From Hymenobacter elongatus (lineage in GTDB: Bacteria; Bacteroidota; Bacteroidia; Cytophagales; Hymenobacteraceae), in the NCBI RefSeq assembly GCF_004745955.1, contig NZ_SRLD01000037.1:1-56322 (forward strand): a stretch of DNA of 56,322 nt. Reading direction: 5' to 3'. Positions 9,045 to 16,997 of this stretch are shown in pieces; the stretch's first letter is position 1; each line of letters opens with the position of its first letter. The notes under the pieces were generated by a model that saw nothing but the letters and a program-made list of their open reading frames with translations, was not told the origin of the DNA and did not search any database. Both the position numbers and the translations under genes were made by a program.

Positions 9045-9227
9045 CTATGCTGCGGCCGGGCGCTCGGCGGCCGGTCCCGCTTGGGCGCGGGTTTTTTCGT
9101 GTAGCTGCCGCACAATAGGCAGCAGGTCGCTGAGCTTGCAGCAGCACGCCAGGCGGGCTACTTTTTCGGGTTTCGATTCCTGGAGGACGGCCGGCGCGTC
9201 GGCGGCGCGGTGGGTAATAGTCATCAT
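9045..9227 (-). CDS. Small hypothetical protein with a Cys triplet
   Basis: A 60-residue ORF on the same strand as its neighbours, ending 22 bases before the hydrolase start. Codon use is GC-rich at third positions like the adjacent genes, which favours real coding. It contains LACCCKLSDLLPIVRQLHE (residues 26-44) and an Ala/Pro-rich C-terminus. No signal peptide or membrane segment is seen. Two consecutive ATG codons precede it. No family is recognised; the Cys triplet could bind metal, but this is speculation. Confidence 0.5.
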   Translation of the reverse strand: MMTITHRAADAPAVLQESKPEKVARLACCCKLSDLLPIVRQLHEKTRAQAGPAAERPAAA

Positions 9228-9343
9228 CGTAGTCGGTTAGGCAGAGGATGCGAATAAAAAAAAAGAGTTGGATTGGTTGTTACTGCTTGTCGTGTGATGC
9301 GCTGCTTCCCTCCTCTTCTTCCCTCGGCATCCTGATATTTTCC

Positions 9344-10609
9344 TCAACTGGCCTGGGCAAACAAGTCGAGCTGCTGCGTGACCAGGGCCGAGCGAACCGA
9401 GCCCGCGCCAAACAGAATCTGGCGGCGGATGGTCTGCTCATCGTAGTCGCGGGTTTCTAGGGCCTGGCCCTTGCAGGTAATAAAGTATTTGGCCCGCTTG
9501 AGCACCACCCCGAACTTGTGCAGATGATCGAGGCTGAGCGGTGAAAAGCGGCGGGCGGCCACAATGCGCTTGGCCGAGCGCGCCCCGATACCGGGAATGC
9601 GCAGAATCATTTCGTAGTCGGCCGTATTCACGTCCACGGGAAACACCTGCCGGTTGCGCAGCGCCCAGGCTAGCTTGGGGTCGATTTCGAGGTCCAGAAA
9701 CGGGTGCTCCGGGTCCAGGATTTCGTCGGCCTGGAAGCCGTAGAAGCGCATGAGCCAGTCGGTCTGGTAGAGGCGGTGCTCCCGAATCACGGGCGGCTGG
9801 GTTATCTGGGGCAGGCGCGCGTCGCCGCTCACCGGAATATAGCCCGAGTAGTACACCCGCTTCAGGCCGTAGCCTTTGTAGAGCGAGTCGGTGAGCTTGA
9901 TAATCTGGTGGTCGGTTTCGGCCGAAGCGCCCACGATAAGCTGGGTGCTCTGGCCGGCGGCGGCGAAGCTGGGCACTTTCTTAAACAGCGCCTTTTCCTC
10001 CTTATTCTGCGTGATACCGTCCCGGATCTGGCCCATCGGGGTCAGAATCTCCTGGTAGTTTTTCTCCGGGGCCAGCGCCGTCAGGCTCAACTCCGAGGGC
10101 AGCTCGATGTTCACGCTCAGGCGGTCGGCGTAGAGGCCGGCTTCGGCAATAAGCTCGGGCGAAGCGCCCGGAATAGTCTTGACGTGGATGTAGCCGTTGA
10201 ACCTGTGCTCGGTGCGCAGTTTCTTCACGATGCGCACCAGCCGCTCCATCGTGTAGTCGGAATCCTTGAAAATGCCGGAGCTCAGGAACAATCCTTCGAT
10301 GTAGTTGCGGCGGTAGAAGTTCATGGTCAGGTCCACGACTTCATCCACGGTGAAGGCGGCGCGCTTCACGTCGTTGGAGCGGCGCGACACGCAGTAGGCG
10401 CAGTCGAAGATGCAGTAGTTGGTCAGCAGAATCTTGAGCAGAGACACGCAGCGGCCGTCTTCTGTGAACGAATGACAGATGCCCATGCCCTCGGCATTGC
10501 CCAGCCCCTTGTTCTCGTTTTTGCGCTTGCCGCCGCTGCTGGAGCACGACACGTCGTACTTCGCAGCATCTGCCAAAATACTTAGCTTTTCCTGAATCCG
10601 TTCGTTCAT
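9344..10609 (-). CDS. Radical SAM protein, putative DNA modification/repair (TIGR03916-like)
   Basis: A 421-residue radical SAM enzyme. The [4Fe-4S]-binding CxxxCxxC is CIFDCAYC (Cys66, Cys70, Cys73). Two further cysteines, Cys45 and Cys54, lie in the conserved region just before it. The C-terminal part holds a helix-hairpin-helix DNA-binding unit, LRIPGIGARSAKRIVAAR (336-353), preceded by FPVDVNTAD. This combination, together with a TIGR03915-like partner gene, identifies the radical SAM family linked to DNA modification or repair. The chemistry is unknown. Start at 10609 (MNERIQEKL) is the normal family N-terminus. It is the first gene of the minus-strand group 10609-7190. Confidence 0.92.
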   Translation of the reverse strand: MNERIQEKLSILADAAKYDVSCSSSGGKRKNENKGLGNAEGMGICHSFTEDGRCVSLLKILLTNYCIFDCAYCVSRRSNDVKRAAFTVDEVVDLTMNFYRRNYIEGLFLSSGIFKDSDYTMERLVRIVKKLRTEHRFNGYIHVKTIPGASPELIAEAGLYADRLSVNIELPSELSLTALAPEKNYQEILTPMGQIRDGITQNKEEKALFKKVPSFAAAGQSTQLIVGASAETDHQIIKLTDSLYKGYGLKRVYYSGYIPVSGDARLPQITQPPVIREHRLYQTDWLMRFYGFQADEILDPEHPFLDLEIDPKLAWALRNRQVFPVDVNTADYEMILRIPGIGARSAKRIVAARRFSPLSLDHLHKFGVVLKRAKYFITCKGQALETRDYDEQTIRRQILFGAGSVRSALVTQQLDLFAQAS

Positions 10610-10894
10610 CCTAGGCTGGTTTAGGGCTTAAAAATAGCTGTTTACTTCCAATCACGCACTACTCATTAAGCTAATTTCTTTAGGAAATGGTTCCGCAAGG
10701 CGGCACTGCTTTTCTGGAAATCCTGCTTTTTTCCGCTTCCCGTTCTTCTTGCCGCTCCGAGCGAATTCATCCCTTTTTCATCTTCTCGCCCACCACCATT
10801 GCGGGCGGCCCTTTCTGGTTCGTAACTTGCCGTGTACAGCTTGGCCACCGCCTGCGCAAGTAGCCGGTGGCAGCCATCTGAGTTTAGTACCCGC

Positions 10895-12805
10895 ATGATT
10901 TTTTTCGCTTGGTCTGCCCGTTTGTTGCGCCGCTGCCTGCCCGGGCCGCTGCTGGCACTGCTGTTGCTGGCGGGCAGCGCCCGGGCCCAGCAACCGGTGT
11001 CGGGGCGGCCCGTCGTGACTGATTCGATGCGCACCCAGCCCGAAACCCGGCCCGACTCCCTGCGCCGCCGCTTCGACCAGGAGCGCATGCTGACGGGCCT
11101 CAAAGCCTACACTCGCCGCAAAACCATCGTCGGCAAAGCAGCCTCAGCCATTTTCAACTTCAACGAGCGCAAGGAAGACCGCGTGGGCATCGACGTGGAG
11201 CTGCTCGACCGGCAATTCGACCAGCACAACTACAAAATCGTGCGCCGCATTGACATTCAGGCCCTGGATGCATTTGGCTACAGCGTTTCGGACCCCACGC
11301 GCCAGCCCCGCAACGTGCTGGACCGCACGGGCAACAGCCTGCATATCAAGACGTCGCGGGCCCGCATCCGGCAGCTGCTCCTGTTTCGGATGGGCCAGGA
11401 GCTGGCACCGCAGGCGCTGTCCGAGTCGGAGCGTCTGCTGCGCCAGACCGCCGAGCTGCTCGATGCCCGCGTATTCGTGGATGAGCAGACGACCACGCAG
11501 GACAGCGTCGATATCCGCATCATTACCAAGGATGTGTTCAGCCTCGGGGCTTCATATCAGCTGCGCGACGTGGGCGCGGGCGTCGTGGCCCTGCGCGACA
11601 TTAACTTCCTGGGGCAGGGCCACCAGGTGCGCAACCGCTTCGAATACGGCCGCAATCAGCCGCAGTCGTGGAGCTACGAGGGCAGCTACGTGGTGCCGTT
11701 TCGTAACTTCATCAACGGGCAGGTGCGCTACCGCAATGAGTACCAGTACCAGGAGCAGGCCATTTCGTTTTCCCGCGACTTTTACTCGCTTAATACCCGC
11801 TACGCCGGCGCGGCATTGCTGCGCCTGTCGCAGCAGTTGGTGCCCGTGTCGGTGGAGGACCCGACCAAGTTTCTGGCGTCCAACTACAGCATCAAGGATG
11901 TGTGGCTGGGCCGCTCGCTGCACCTGCGCAGCTACGACCTGGGCTACGAAAATCCGGCCCGCGTGATTGTATCGGGCCGTATTTACAACACCACCTACAC
12001 GGCCCGCCCCAACCCCGACTACGTCAACTCATCGTTGCTGCTGGGCACGGTGGGCTACAGCGTGCGGCGGTATTATAAGGACAAATACCTGTTTGGCTTT
12101 GGCCGCACCGAGGATATTCCGACCGGCACGCTGGTGAGCCTCACGGCGGGCTACGACATCAATAACCGCGCAAACCGCAACTACTACGCCCTGCGGGCCG
12201 CAACCGGTGGCTTCAGCCTGCGCAATGGCTACCTCTACCTAAGCGGGGAGTTTGGCAGCTTCATCCGGCAGCGCGACAAAGACTGGCAGCAAGGGTTGCT
12301 GAGCACGGAGGTACTCTATTTTACCCGGCTCTACCACACCGGCAACTGGCAGTGGCGGCACTTTTTCTGGAACCGCTCGGCCTTGGGCTTCAACCGCCTG
12401 CGCGGCGAGCAACAGCTGCTCATCGACGGTGACCGGGGCCTGCGCGGCTTCGAATCGAATGTGCGGGGCGCCAGCCGCTTCGTGCTCAACTACGAGGCCA
12501 CCGTGTTTACGCCCGTTTCGTTTCTGGGCTTTCGGGTGGCCGGGGTAGGATTTATAGATGCTGCCTGGCTGGCCAGCAAGCCCGGCCAGGAGCTGCCGTT
12601 CCGCAACACGCCCTACACCGGCTTTGGCCTGGGCTTGCGCCTGCGCAACGAATACATTGCCATCCGGACGGTGCAGCTGCTGCTGGGCTTCTACCCGCGC
12701 GGCCAAACCAGCCCCGGCGGCTTCCGCATCTTCGAAAACGCCCGCCCGTATTATGACTTCAGCGACTTCAACTTCGCCCAGCCCAACACCGTGCGCTACG
12801 AGTAA
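10895..12805 (+). CDS. Omp85/BamA-type outer-membrane beta-barrel protein
   Basis: A 636-residue exported protein. The start at 10895 gives a clear signal peptide, with basic residues, then a leucine-rich core LLALLLLAG and a cleavage site after SARA. The N-terminal region (about 60-210) includes POTRA-like mixed alpha/beta sequence; the remainder is alternating aromatic beta-barrel sequence. Near the C-terminus GDRGLRGFESN, followed by strand FVLNYEATVF, is the conserved strand and loop pattern of the Omp85 surface-antigen domain. A role in outer-membrane protein or lipid insertion is inferred from the fold; it is shorter than canonical BamA with five POTRA domains. No partner genes are nearby. 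Confidence 0.87.
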   Translation: MIFFAWSARLLRRCLPGPLLALLLLAGSARAQQPVSGRPVVTDSMRTQPETRPDSLRRRFDQERMLTGLKAYTRRKTIVGKAASAIFNFNERKEDRVGIDVELLDRQFDQHNYKIVRRIDIQALDAFGYSVSDPTRQPRNVLDRTGNSLHIKTSRARIRQLLLFRMGQELAPQALSESERLLRQTAELLDARVFVDEQTTTQDSVDIRIITKDVFSLGASYQLRDVGAGVVALRDINFLGQGHQVRNRFEYGRNQPQSWSYEGSYVVPFRNFINGQVRYRNEYQYQEQAISFSRDFYSLNTRYAGAALLRLSQQLVPVSVEDPTKFLASNYSIKDVWLGRSLHLRSYDLGYENPARVIVSGRIYNTTYTARPNPDYVNSSLLLGTVGYSVRRYYKDKYLFGFGRTEDIPTGTLVSLTAGYDINNRANRNYYALRAATGGFSLRNGYLYLSGEFGSFIRQRDKDWQQGLLSTEVLYFTRLYHTGNWQWRHFFWNRSALGFNRLRGEQQLLIDGDRGLRGFESNVRGASRFVLNYEATVFTPVSFLGFRVAGVGFIDAAWLASKPGQELPFRNTPYTGFGLGLRLRNEYIAIRTVQLLLGFYPRGQTSPGGFRIFENARPYYDFSDFNFAQPNTVRYE

Positions 12806-12930
12806 CAGCGCAACGCTACGGCCGCGCTACCACGCTAGCGTAGGCTCCGTGGGCTGTTTCGGGTGGCATCGTTTTGCCTGAGCCGGCTCACTACCTTTTC
12901 GGCCGATGGCCCAAGCGACGCCGGATAGTC

Positions 12931-12938
12931 TACCTTTG
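12931..12938 (+). promoter_or_regulatory. Bacteroidota -7 promoter element TAnnTTTG
   Basis: TACCTTTG matches the Bacteroidota -7 consensus exactly and lies 46 bases before the ATG at 12984. No TTG is visible at the expected -33 position. It lies inside the longer open frame that begins at 12906, which argues for the shorter gene start. Confidence 0.5.
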
Positions 12939-12983
12939 GGGCGGGAGTCCCTCCCAATTTCACACCTTCATACCGTTCCCTCC

Positions 12984-13820
12984 ATGCTGGCGCTAGGCGA
13001 TTTTAACGAACTGGAAGTAGCCCGTGCGGTCGATTTTGGCCTCTACCTGACCTCCGACGACGGTGACCTGCTCATTCCAGGCAAGTACGTGCCCGAGGGC
13101 ACCCAAATCGGCGACTGGCTGCGCGTATTCGTGTACCGCGACTCGGAAGACCGCCTGATTGCTACCACGCTGGAGCCGCTGGCCCGCGTCAACCAATTTG
13201 CGGCCCTGAGCGTGCGCGACGTGAGCAGCGTAGGCGCTTTTCTGGAATGGGGACTGGAAAAAGACCTGTTTCTGCCCTACAGCAACCAGTGGCACAACCT
13301 GCGGGCCGGCCAGCGCGTGACGGTGTACGTGTACCTGGATGAAACCACGGACCGCATCGTGGCTACGGCCAAGTGGGACCGGTACCTGAGCGAGGAGCCC
13401 TTCGCGGGCCAGGTCGGCGACGCGGTGCAGCTGTTCGTGGCTTCCGAGTCCGATATGGGTTATTCCGTTATTGTCAACGGTACGCACCAGGGCCTGCTGT
13501 ATTATAATGAGGTGTTTCGGCCCCTGCGCCTCGGCGACACGCCCACCGGCTACGTGCGCCAGATTCGGCCCGATGGCAAGCTGGATATCAGCCTGCAAAA
13601 GCTGGGCTACGACGAAGCCCTCGACGCGGCCGACCTGCTGCTGGAGACCCTGCGCAAAAGTGGCGGCACACTACCGCTTTCCGACAAAAGTGAGCCTGAC
13701 GACATCTACCGGCGGCTGGGCATGAGCAAGAAGGTGTTCAAGAAAGCCTTGGGGAGCTTGTATAAGCGCGGCCTCGTACAACTGTTGCCGGAGCAGACTC
13801 GTCTGGTAGGAGAAGAGTAG
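12984..13820 (+). CDS. S1-domain RNA-binding protein, CvfB/YitL-like
   Basis: A 278-residue protein with repeated S1-like OB folds and a C-terminal winged helix. The N-terminal GDFNELEVARAVDFGLYL, the central NGTHQGLLYYNEVF (a typical S1 core) and the C-terminal DDIYRRLGMSKKVFKKALG (wHTH) are in the order seen in CvfB/YitL. These proteins bind RNA and modulate gene expression in Gram-positive bacteria; the role in Bacteroidota is not defined. An upstream ATG at 12906 would add 26 residues but would place a TAnnTTTG promoter inside the coding sequence and break the family N-terminus, so 12984 is preferred. A hairpin with a T-run follows the stop. Confidence 0.88.
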   Translation: MLALGDFNELEVARAVDFGLYLTSDDGDLLIPGKYVPEGTQIGDWLRVFVYRDSEDRLIATTLEPLARVNQFAALSVRDVSSVGAFLEWGLEKDLFLPYSNQWHNLRAGQRVTVYVYLDETTDRIVATAKWDRYLSEEPFAGQVGDAVQLFVASESDMGYSVIVNGTHQGLLYYNEVFRPLRLGDTPTGYVRQIRPDGKLDISLQKLGYDEALDAADLLLETLRKSGGTLPLSDKSEPDDIYRRLGMSKKVFKKALGSLYKRGLVQLLPEQTRLVGEE

Positions 13821-13837
13821 CAGCGGCCCGAAATGCT

Positions 13838-13867
13838 AGGCCGGCTTCGTTGCCGGGCGGCCTTTTT
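13838..13867 (+). terminator. Rho-independent terminator after the S1-domain gene
   Basis: Stem aggccg (13838-13843) pairs with cggcct (13858-13863); an alternative inner pairing ccggc/gccgg is also possible. A run of five T follows. Located 18 bases after the stop codon. Confidence 0.7.
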
Positions 13868-13935
13868 GCGTATGGGTAGCCGGATACTCTTCTCACCCTG
13901 CTACCTCCCGCGCCGCTACCCGCGGCCGTCGCGCC

Positions 13936-14610
13936 ATGAAACTCCAGAAAACCGCTCTTATCGCCGGGGCCAGCGGCCTGATCGGCAGCCAGCTCCTGCC
14001 GCTGCTGCTGGCCTCCGACCGCTACGCCAAAGTTATTGCCGTTGGCCGGCGACCCGTGCCCATGGTGCACCCCAAGCTGGAGCAGCGCGTGCTGGACATG
14101 GACCAGCTGGAGCAGCACCGGCTCTCGCTGATTGCCGATGACGTATTCTGCTGCCTGGGCACCACGATGCGGCAGGCAGGCTCGAAAGAAGCGTTCTACA
14201 AAGTGGATTATTTGTATGTAGTAAAGCTGGCGGCCCTGACGGCGGCCAACTTCGCGGCGCAGTTTATGGTGGTTTCGTCGATGGGAGCCGACGCGGGCTC
14301 GCGCATGTACTACAACCGGGTGAAGGGCGAAATGGAACAGGCTGTTCGCCAGACTCCGTTTCGAGCCATCCACTTTTTCCGCCCCTCACTGCTACTCGGT
14401 GAGCGCACCGAAAAGCGTGCTGGCGAGCAGGCAGGAACCGTTTTGCTGCGGGTATTGAACCCCTTGCTGGTGGGGCCGCTGCGCAAATACCGGCCCGTGG
14501 CCGCCGCTACCGTAGCCCGGGCGATGCTGCGGGCGGCCGAAGACGATGGTGGCGGTATTCGGGTGCAGCTGTCGGATGAAATTGCGGCCGGCAGTGGTTG
14601 GCGGAAGTAA
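13936..14610 (+). CDS. NAD(P)-binding Rossmann protein, HTATIP2/TIP30-like SDR
   Basis: A 224-residue atypical short-chain dehydrogenase. The dinucleotide-binding loop GASGLIGS is at residues 11-18, followed by VIAVGRRPV at the end of strand 2. An FMVVSSMGAD strand supplies the active-site serine region, and YYNRVKGEME carries the YxxxK pair. FRPSLLLGER closes the fold. This arrangement is that of the TIP30/YwnB-like group, often annotated as nucleoside-diphosphate-sugar epimerase or oxidoreductase. No substrate can be assigned. The gene follows the S1-domain gene after a terminator and is followed by a separately promoted barrel gene. Confidence 0.85.
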   Translation: MKLQKTALIAGASGLIGSQLLPLLLASDRYAKVIAVGRRPVPMVHPKLEQRVLDMDQLEQHRLSLIADDVFCCLGTTMRQAGSKEAFYKVDYLYVVKLAALTAANFAAQFMVVSSMGADAGSRMYYNRVKGEMEQAVRQTPFRAIHFFRPSLLLGERTEKRAGEQAGTVLLRVLNPLLVGPLRKYRPVAAATVARAMLRAAEDDGGGIRVQLSDEIAAGSGWRK

Positions 14611-14627
14611 TTTCGGGCGCAGGTGCG

Positions 14628-14635
14628 TACTTTTG
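14628..14635 (+). promoter_or_regulatory. Bacteroidota -7 promoter element TAnnTTTG
   Basis: TACTTTTG is an exact consensus match 37 bases upstream of the ATG at 14672. A TTG occurs at 14598-14600, but its 27-base spacing is longer than usual, so only the -7 box is confidently supported. Confidence 0.5.
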
Positions 14636-14671
14636 CGTTTGCACTTTCCTTTTTTACGTACTTCTCGCCCC

Positions 14672-15256
14672 ATGAAGCGTTTTTCTCTCTCCCTGCTGAT
14701 GCTGCTCCTACTGCTTAGCAGCAGCCTCGTTTCGGCCCAATCCAAGAACAAGAAAAAATCCGGGGGCAGCAGCTCGGGCTATACCACGGGCATTGGCTTG
14801 CGGGGCGGCGGCTACTCGTCGGGCCTCACCGTCAAGCACTTCCTGAGCGGGAAGAACGGAGTGGCCCTGGAAGCCCTGGTGACGACGGAGTACAGAGCCC
14901 GCGGCGCCCGCTTCACGCTGCTGGCTGAAAAGCATAAGGCTATTTCCGACTTCAAAGGCCTGCAGTTCTATTACGGCGCGGGCTTTCACCTGGGCTCGTA
15001 CCAGAACCGCTATTACTTTGATGATGCCCGCTACTACCGCTACCACAAGAAGAACGAGTATATTTTCAAGCGGAGCTATATAGACGACGACGCTAGCTAC
15101 GTAGCCTTCGGGGCCGACCTTATTCTGGGCCTGGAGTACAAAATGGAAGACCTGCCTTTCGTGGTGGGCGTCGATTACAAACCTTACTTTGAAGTGTTCA
15201 ACGGCTACACCGGTTTCTACAGCGACGCCGCCGTTAGCCTGCGCTTCACGTTCTAG
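14672..15256 (+). CDS. Small outer-membrane beta-barrel protein
   Basis: A 194-residue exported protein. The start at 14672 gives MKRFSLSLLMLLLLL with cleavage after LVSA, a good signal peptide; the longer open frame from 14546 overlaps the upstream gene and has no such signal. After a Lys/Ser/Gly-rich linker, the rest alternates hydrophobic and polar residues with many Tyr and ends in aromatic FTF, as in 8-strand porin-like barrels. The segment YYFDDARYYRYHKKNEY is a Tyr- and charge-rich extracellular-loop candidate. No specific function is recognised. Confidence 0.8.
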   Translation: MKRFSLSLLMLLLLLSSSLVSAQSKNKKKSGGSSSGYTTGIGLRGGGYSSGLTVKHFLSGKNGVALEALVTTEYRARGARFTLLAEKHKAISDFKGLQFYYGAGFHLGSYQNRYYFDDARYYRYHKKNEYIFKRSYIDDDASYVAFGADLILGLEYKMEDLPFVVGVDYKPYFEVFNGYTGFYSDAAVSLRFTF

Positions 15257-15260
15257 GTAG

Positions 15261-15365
15261 CGTCGCCCCAGCGGGGCGACGTATCGGTAGAAAGTGGCGC
15301 GATTTTCCGTTGTCCAAGCCCCAGCAGGGCAATGCTTCTTGCCGGAGTGTTGCCCCGCTGGGGCT
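15261..15365. repeat. GC-rich palindromic element in the gap after the barrel gene
   Basis: Two hairpins share the sequence gccccagc. The first is a perfect 9-bp stem (15261-15269 with 15273-15281). The second pairs 15317-15332 with 15350-15365 at 15 of 16 positions. There is no T-run after either, so simple termination is unlikely. The two units are related and look like a degenerate dispersed repeat. The rest of the 345-base gap (15257-15601) shows nothing else recognisable apart from the terminator at 15558. Confidence 0.6.
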
Positions 15366-15557
15366 CCGGTTCTACTCCGCAACTTGGGTTGTGTATTAAA
15401 CTGCTACCGGCACCCGTTTACAAGGCGCTACCCCTACGTTTCGTCCTCCAGCTTGGTAGGCAGCAGCTCCGGCCAATGACGGGAGCCGCAACCCGTTTAT
15501 CGAGCCATGACCGTAGATTCGGCTATCCGGTAACCAACCTGCTACCAAGACAGACAT

Positions 15558-15596
15558 CAAAAAAGCCCCTTCACATATAGTGGAGAGGCTTTTTTG
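15558..15596. terminator. Hairpin terminator
   Basis: Arms 15558-15574 and 15580-15596 pair at 15 of 17 positions and have six A on one side and six T on the other. On the minus strand it begins 5 bases after the stop of the 15602-15829 gene. It can also stop plus-strand readthrough. Confidence 0.85.
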
Positions 15597-15601
15597 TTTC
15601 C

Positions 15602-15829
15602 TTATCGTACCCGGATGTAGCGGGGCCGGGCACCATGCCGATGGTAGTAGGCCGGGCGCGGACGCACATACACCGGGGCCGGCTCTACCACCACTACACG
15701 GGCGGGCCGATAATACACCGGTCGGGTCGGCCGCACGACAACGGTTTGGGCCGAGGCGGCACAGCTCGTCAGCAATTCGCCCGCGACGAGCAAGGACAGC
15801 AGCAGGAAAATATTCAGCAGCTTTTTCAT
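15602..15829 (-). CDS. Small exported Tyr/Pro/Arg/Val-rich protein
   Basis: A 75-residue protein. Start 15829 yields MKKLLNIFLLLSLLVAGELL, a strong signal peptide, ending near TSCAASAQ. The Cys gives a weak lipoprotein box. The mature part is low complexity, with alternating Tyr/Val and Arg/Pro such as VYYRPARVVVVEP and YVRPRPAYYHRHG. A terminator follows directly. Function unknown; short YxRP-rich exported proteins are common in this bacterial group, but I recognise no characterised family. Confidence 0.7.
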   Translation of the reverse strand: MKKLLNIFLLLSLLVAGELLTSCAASAQTVVVRPTRPVYYRPARVVVVEPAPVYVRPRPAYYHRHGARPRYIRVR

Positions 15830-15969
15830 ACAAGGACCACCAGTAGTACTAGGCTGGTTCCTTTGTAGGACTCCCAAACTCAGCCAGGGTTTACCCCATG
15901 CTGCACTGGTTGGCACTGCCGCCCCGAAGCCGCATTGCGACCGGCATAGTGAAGTAGAACAGTATCGGC

Positions 15970-16986
15970 CTACGGTAGCTTGATGCGGTAGATGGCGTCG
16001 GTGGTGCCGCCAAACAGGCCAAAGCCGCCTTTAATGTTGGACGCCAGGGGCGCAGGCTCGGCAAACGGGTTGCCTTCCGTCTCGTTGTAGCGCTGCCGCG
16101 AGAGGTAGAAGTTATACGTGTCGCGGGTCATGCTGCTCACGAAAACCTCCATGTAGTCGGGGCCCTGGCAGTTATTTTGCGTCTGGCAATGGCCGGGGTA
16201 GTAGCGCACGTTGGCCGAGAGGGAAAAGCGCTGGCCGTTCACGTTCGTATCGGCGTACGGGTAGAGCCCGTAGCTGTAGCCCAGAAACGAATTGATGCTC
16301 GACAGCTGAAACCGGCCCAGGTCCGACGTCACATCCGTATCGGCCTCGTCTTCCACTACCTGCACCTGCGACCAGCCTTGGTAGTCGGGGTTTTTCGAGT
16401 CGATGACGCGGGCAAAGGCGACGTAATAGTTGGCCGCCCTGGGGTCGTCGGCGACGCTGATGGACAGTTGCCCGTACACATCATTGGGGTTGCTCTTGCT
16501 GTCGTTTTTCACAAACGTGGCACTCTCAATCGTCGGAGCGGCGGGCATGCTCAGGCTACTTTCCACCGACTCGAAACCTGGCAGCGAGGCCCGTAGCGTG
16601 TAGGTTTGGCCCGGTTGCGGCTTCAGGCCCATCGTTGGGCGGTAGAAGCCCAAATCGTCGGGGTAACGAGGCGGGGCGTGCTCGAACCGCTCGACCACGG
16701 CTCCGCTGCCATCCAGCACCACCACCGTGGCATCCTGGCGGCCCTTATTTTCGCGGTTGTCAAATATCCGCTGGCTGTTACTCACAAACAGGTTGCGGGA
16801 GTTCGCCAGCTCATCATTCCCCTTCTGATTTTGACTTTCGTAGCTGCTCAGCACGTATTTCAGCGCAATGCGGGGCGTATGCTCGGGCGCGGGCAGGTCG
16901 ATAACCGTTTCGCAGGCGCTCAGCAGCCCCAGGCCCAACAGCCCCAGCACGGCGCTCCGCTGCGTAATCGTGGATAGTATAGGCAT
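15970..16986 (-). CDS. DUF4249 lipoprotein
   Basis: A 338-residue lipoprotein. The signal peptide ends in the lipobox LLSAC (residues 21-25), so it should be anchored by a lipidated Cys25. The following sequence VIDLPAPEHTPRIALKYVLS and the downstream Ig-like strand pattern match DUF4249, a Bacteroidota family nearly always encoded after a TonB-dependent receptor with a CarboxypepD_reg domain. The gene begins 11 bases after such a receptor. By analogy with SusD-type partners it may help load ligand into the receptor, but no DUF4249 substrate is known. Confidence 0.9.
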   Translation of the reverse strand: MPILSTITQRSAVLGLLGLGLLSACETVIDLPAPEHTPRIALKYVLSSYESQNQKGNDELANSRNLFVSNSQRIFDNRENKGRQDATVVVLDGSGAVVERFEHAPPRYPDDLGFYRPTMGLKPQPGQTYTLRASLPGFESVESSLSMPAAPTIESATFVKNDSKSNPNDVYGQLSISVADDPRAANYYVAFARVIDSKNPDYQGWSQVQVVEDEADTDVTSDLGRFQLSSINSFLGYSYGLYPYADTNVNGQRFSLSANVRYYPGHCQTQNNCQGPDYMEVFVSSMTRDTYNFYLSRQRYNETEGNPFAEPAPLASNIKGGFGLFGGTTDAIYRIKLP

Positions 16987-16997
16987 AAAAGGGCGCG

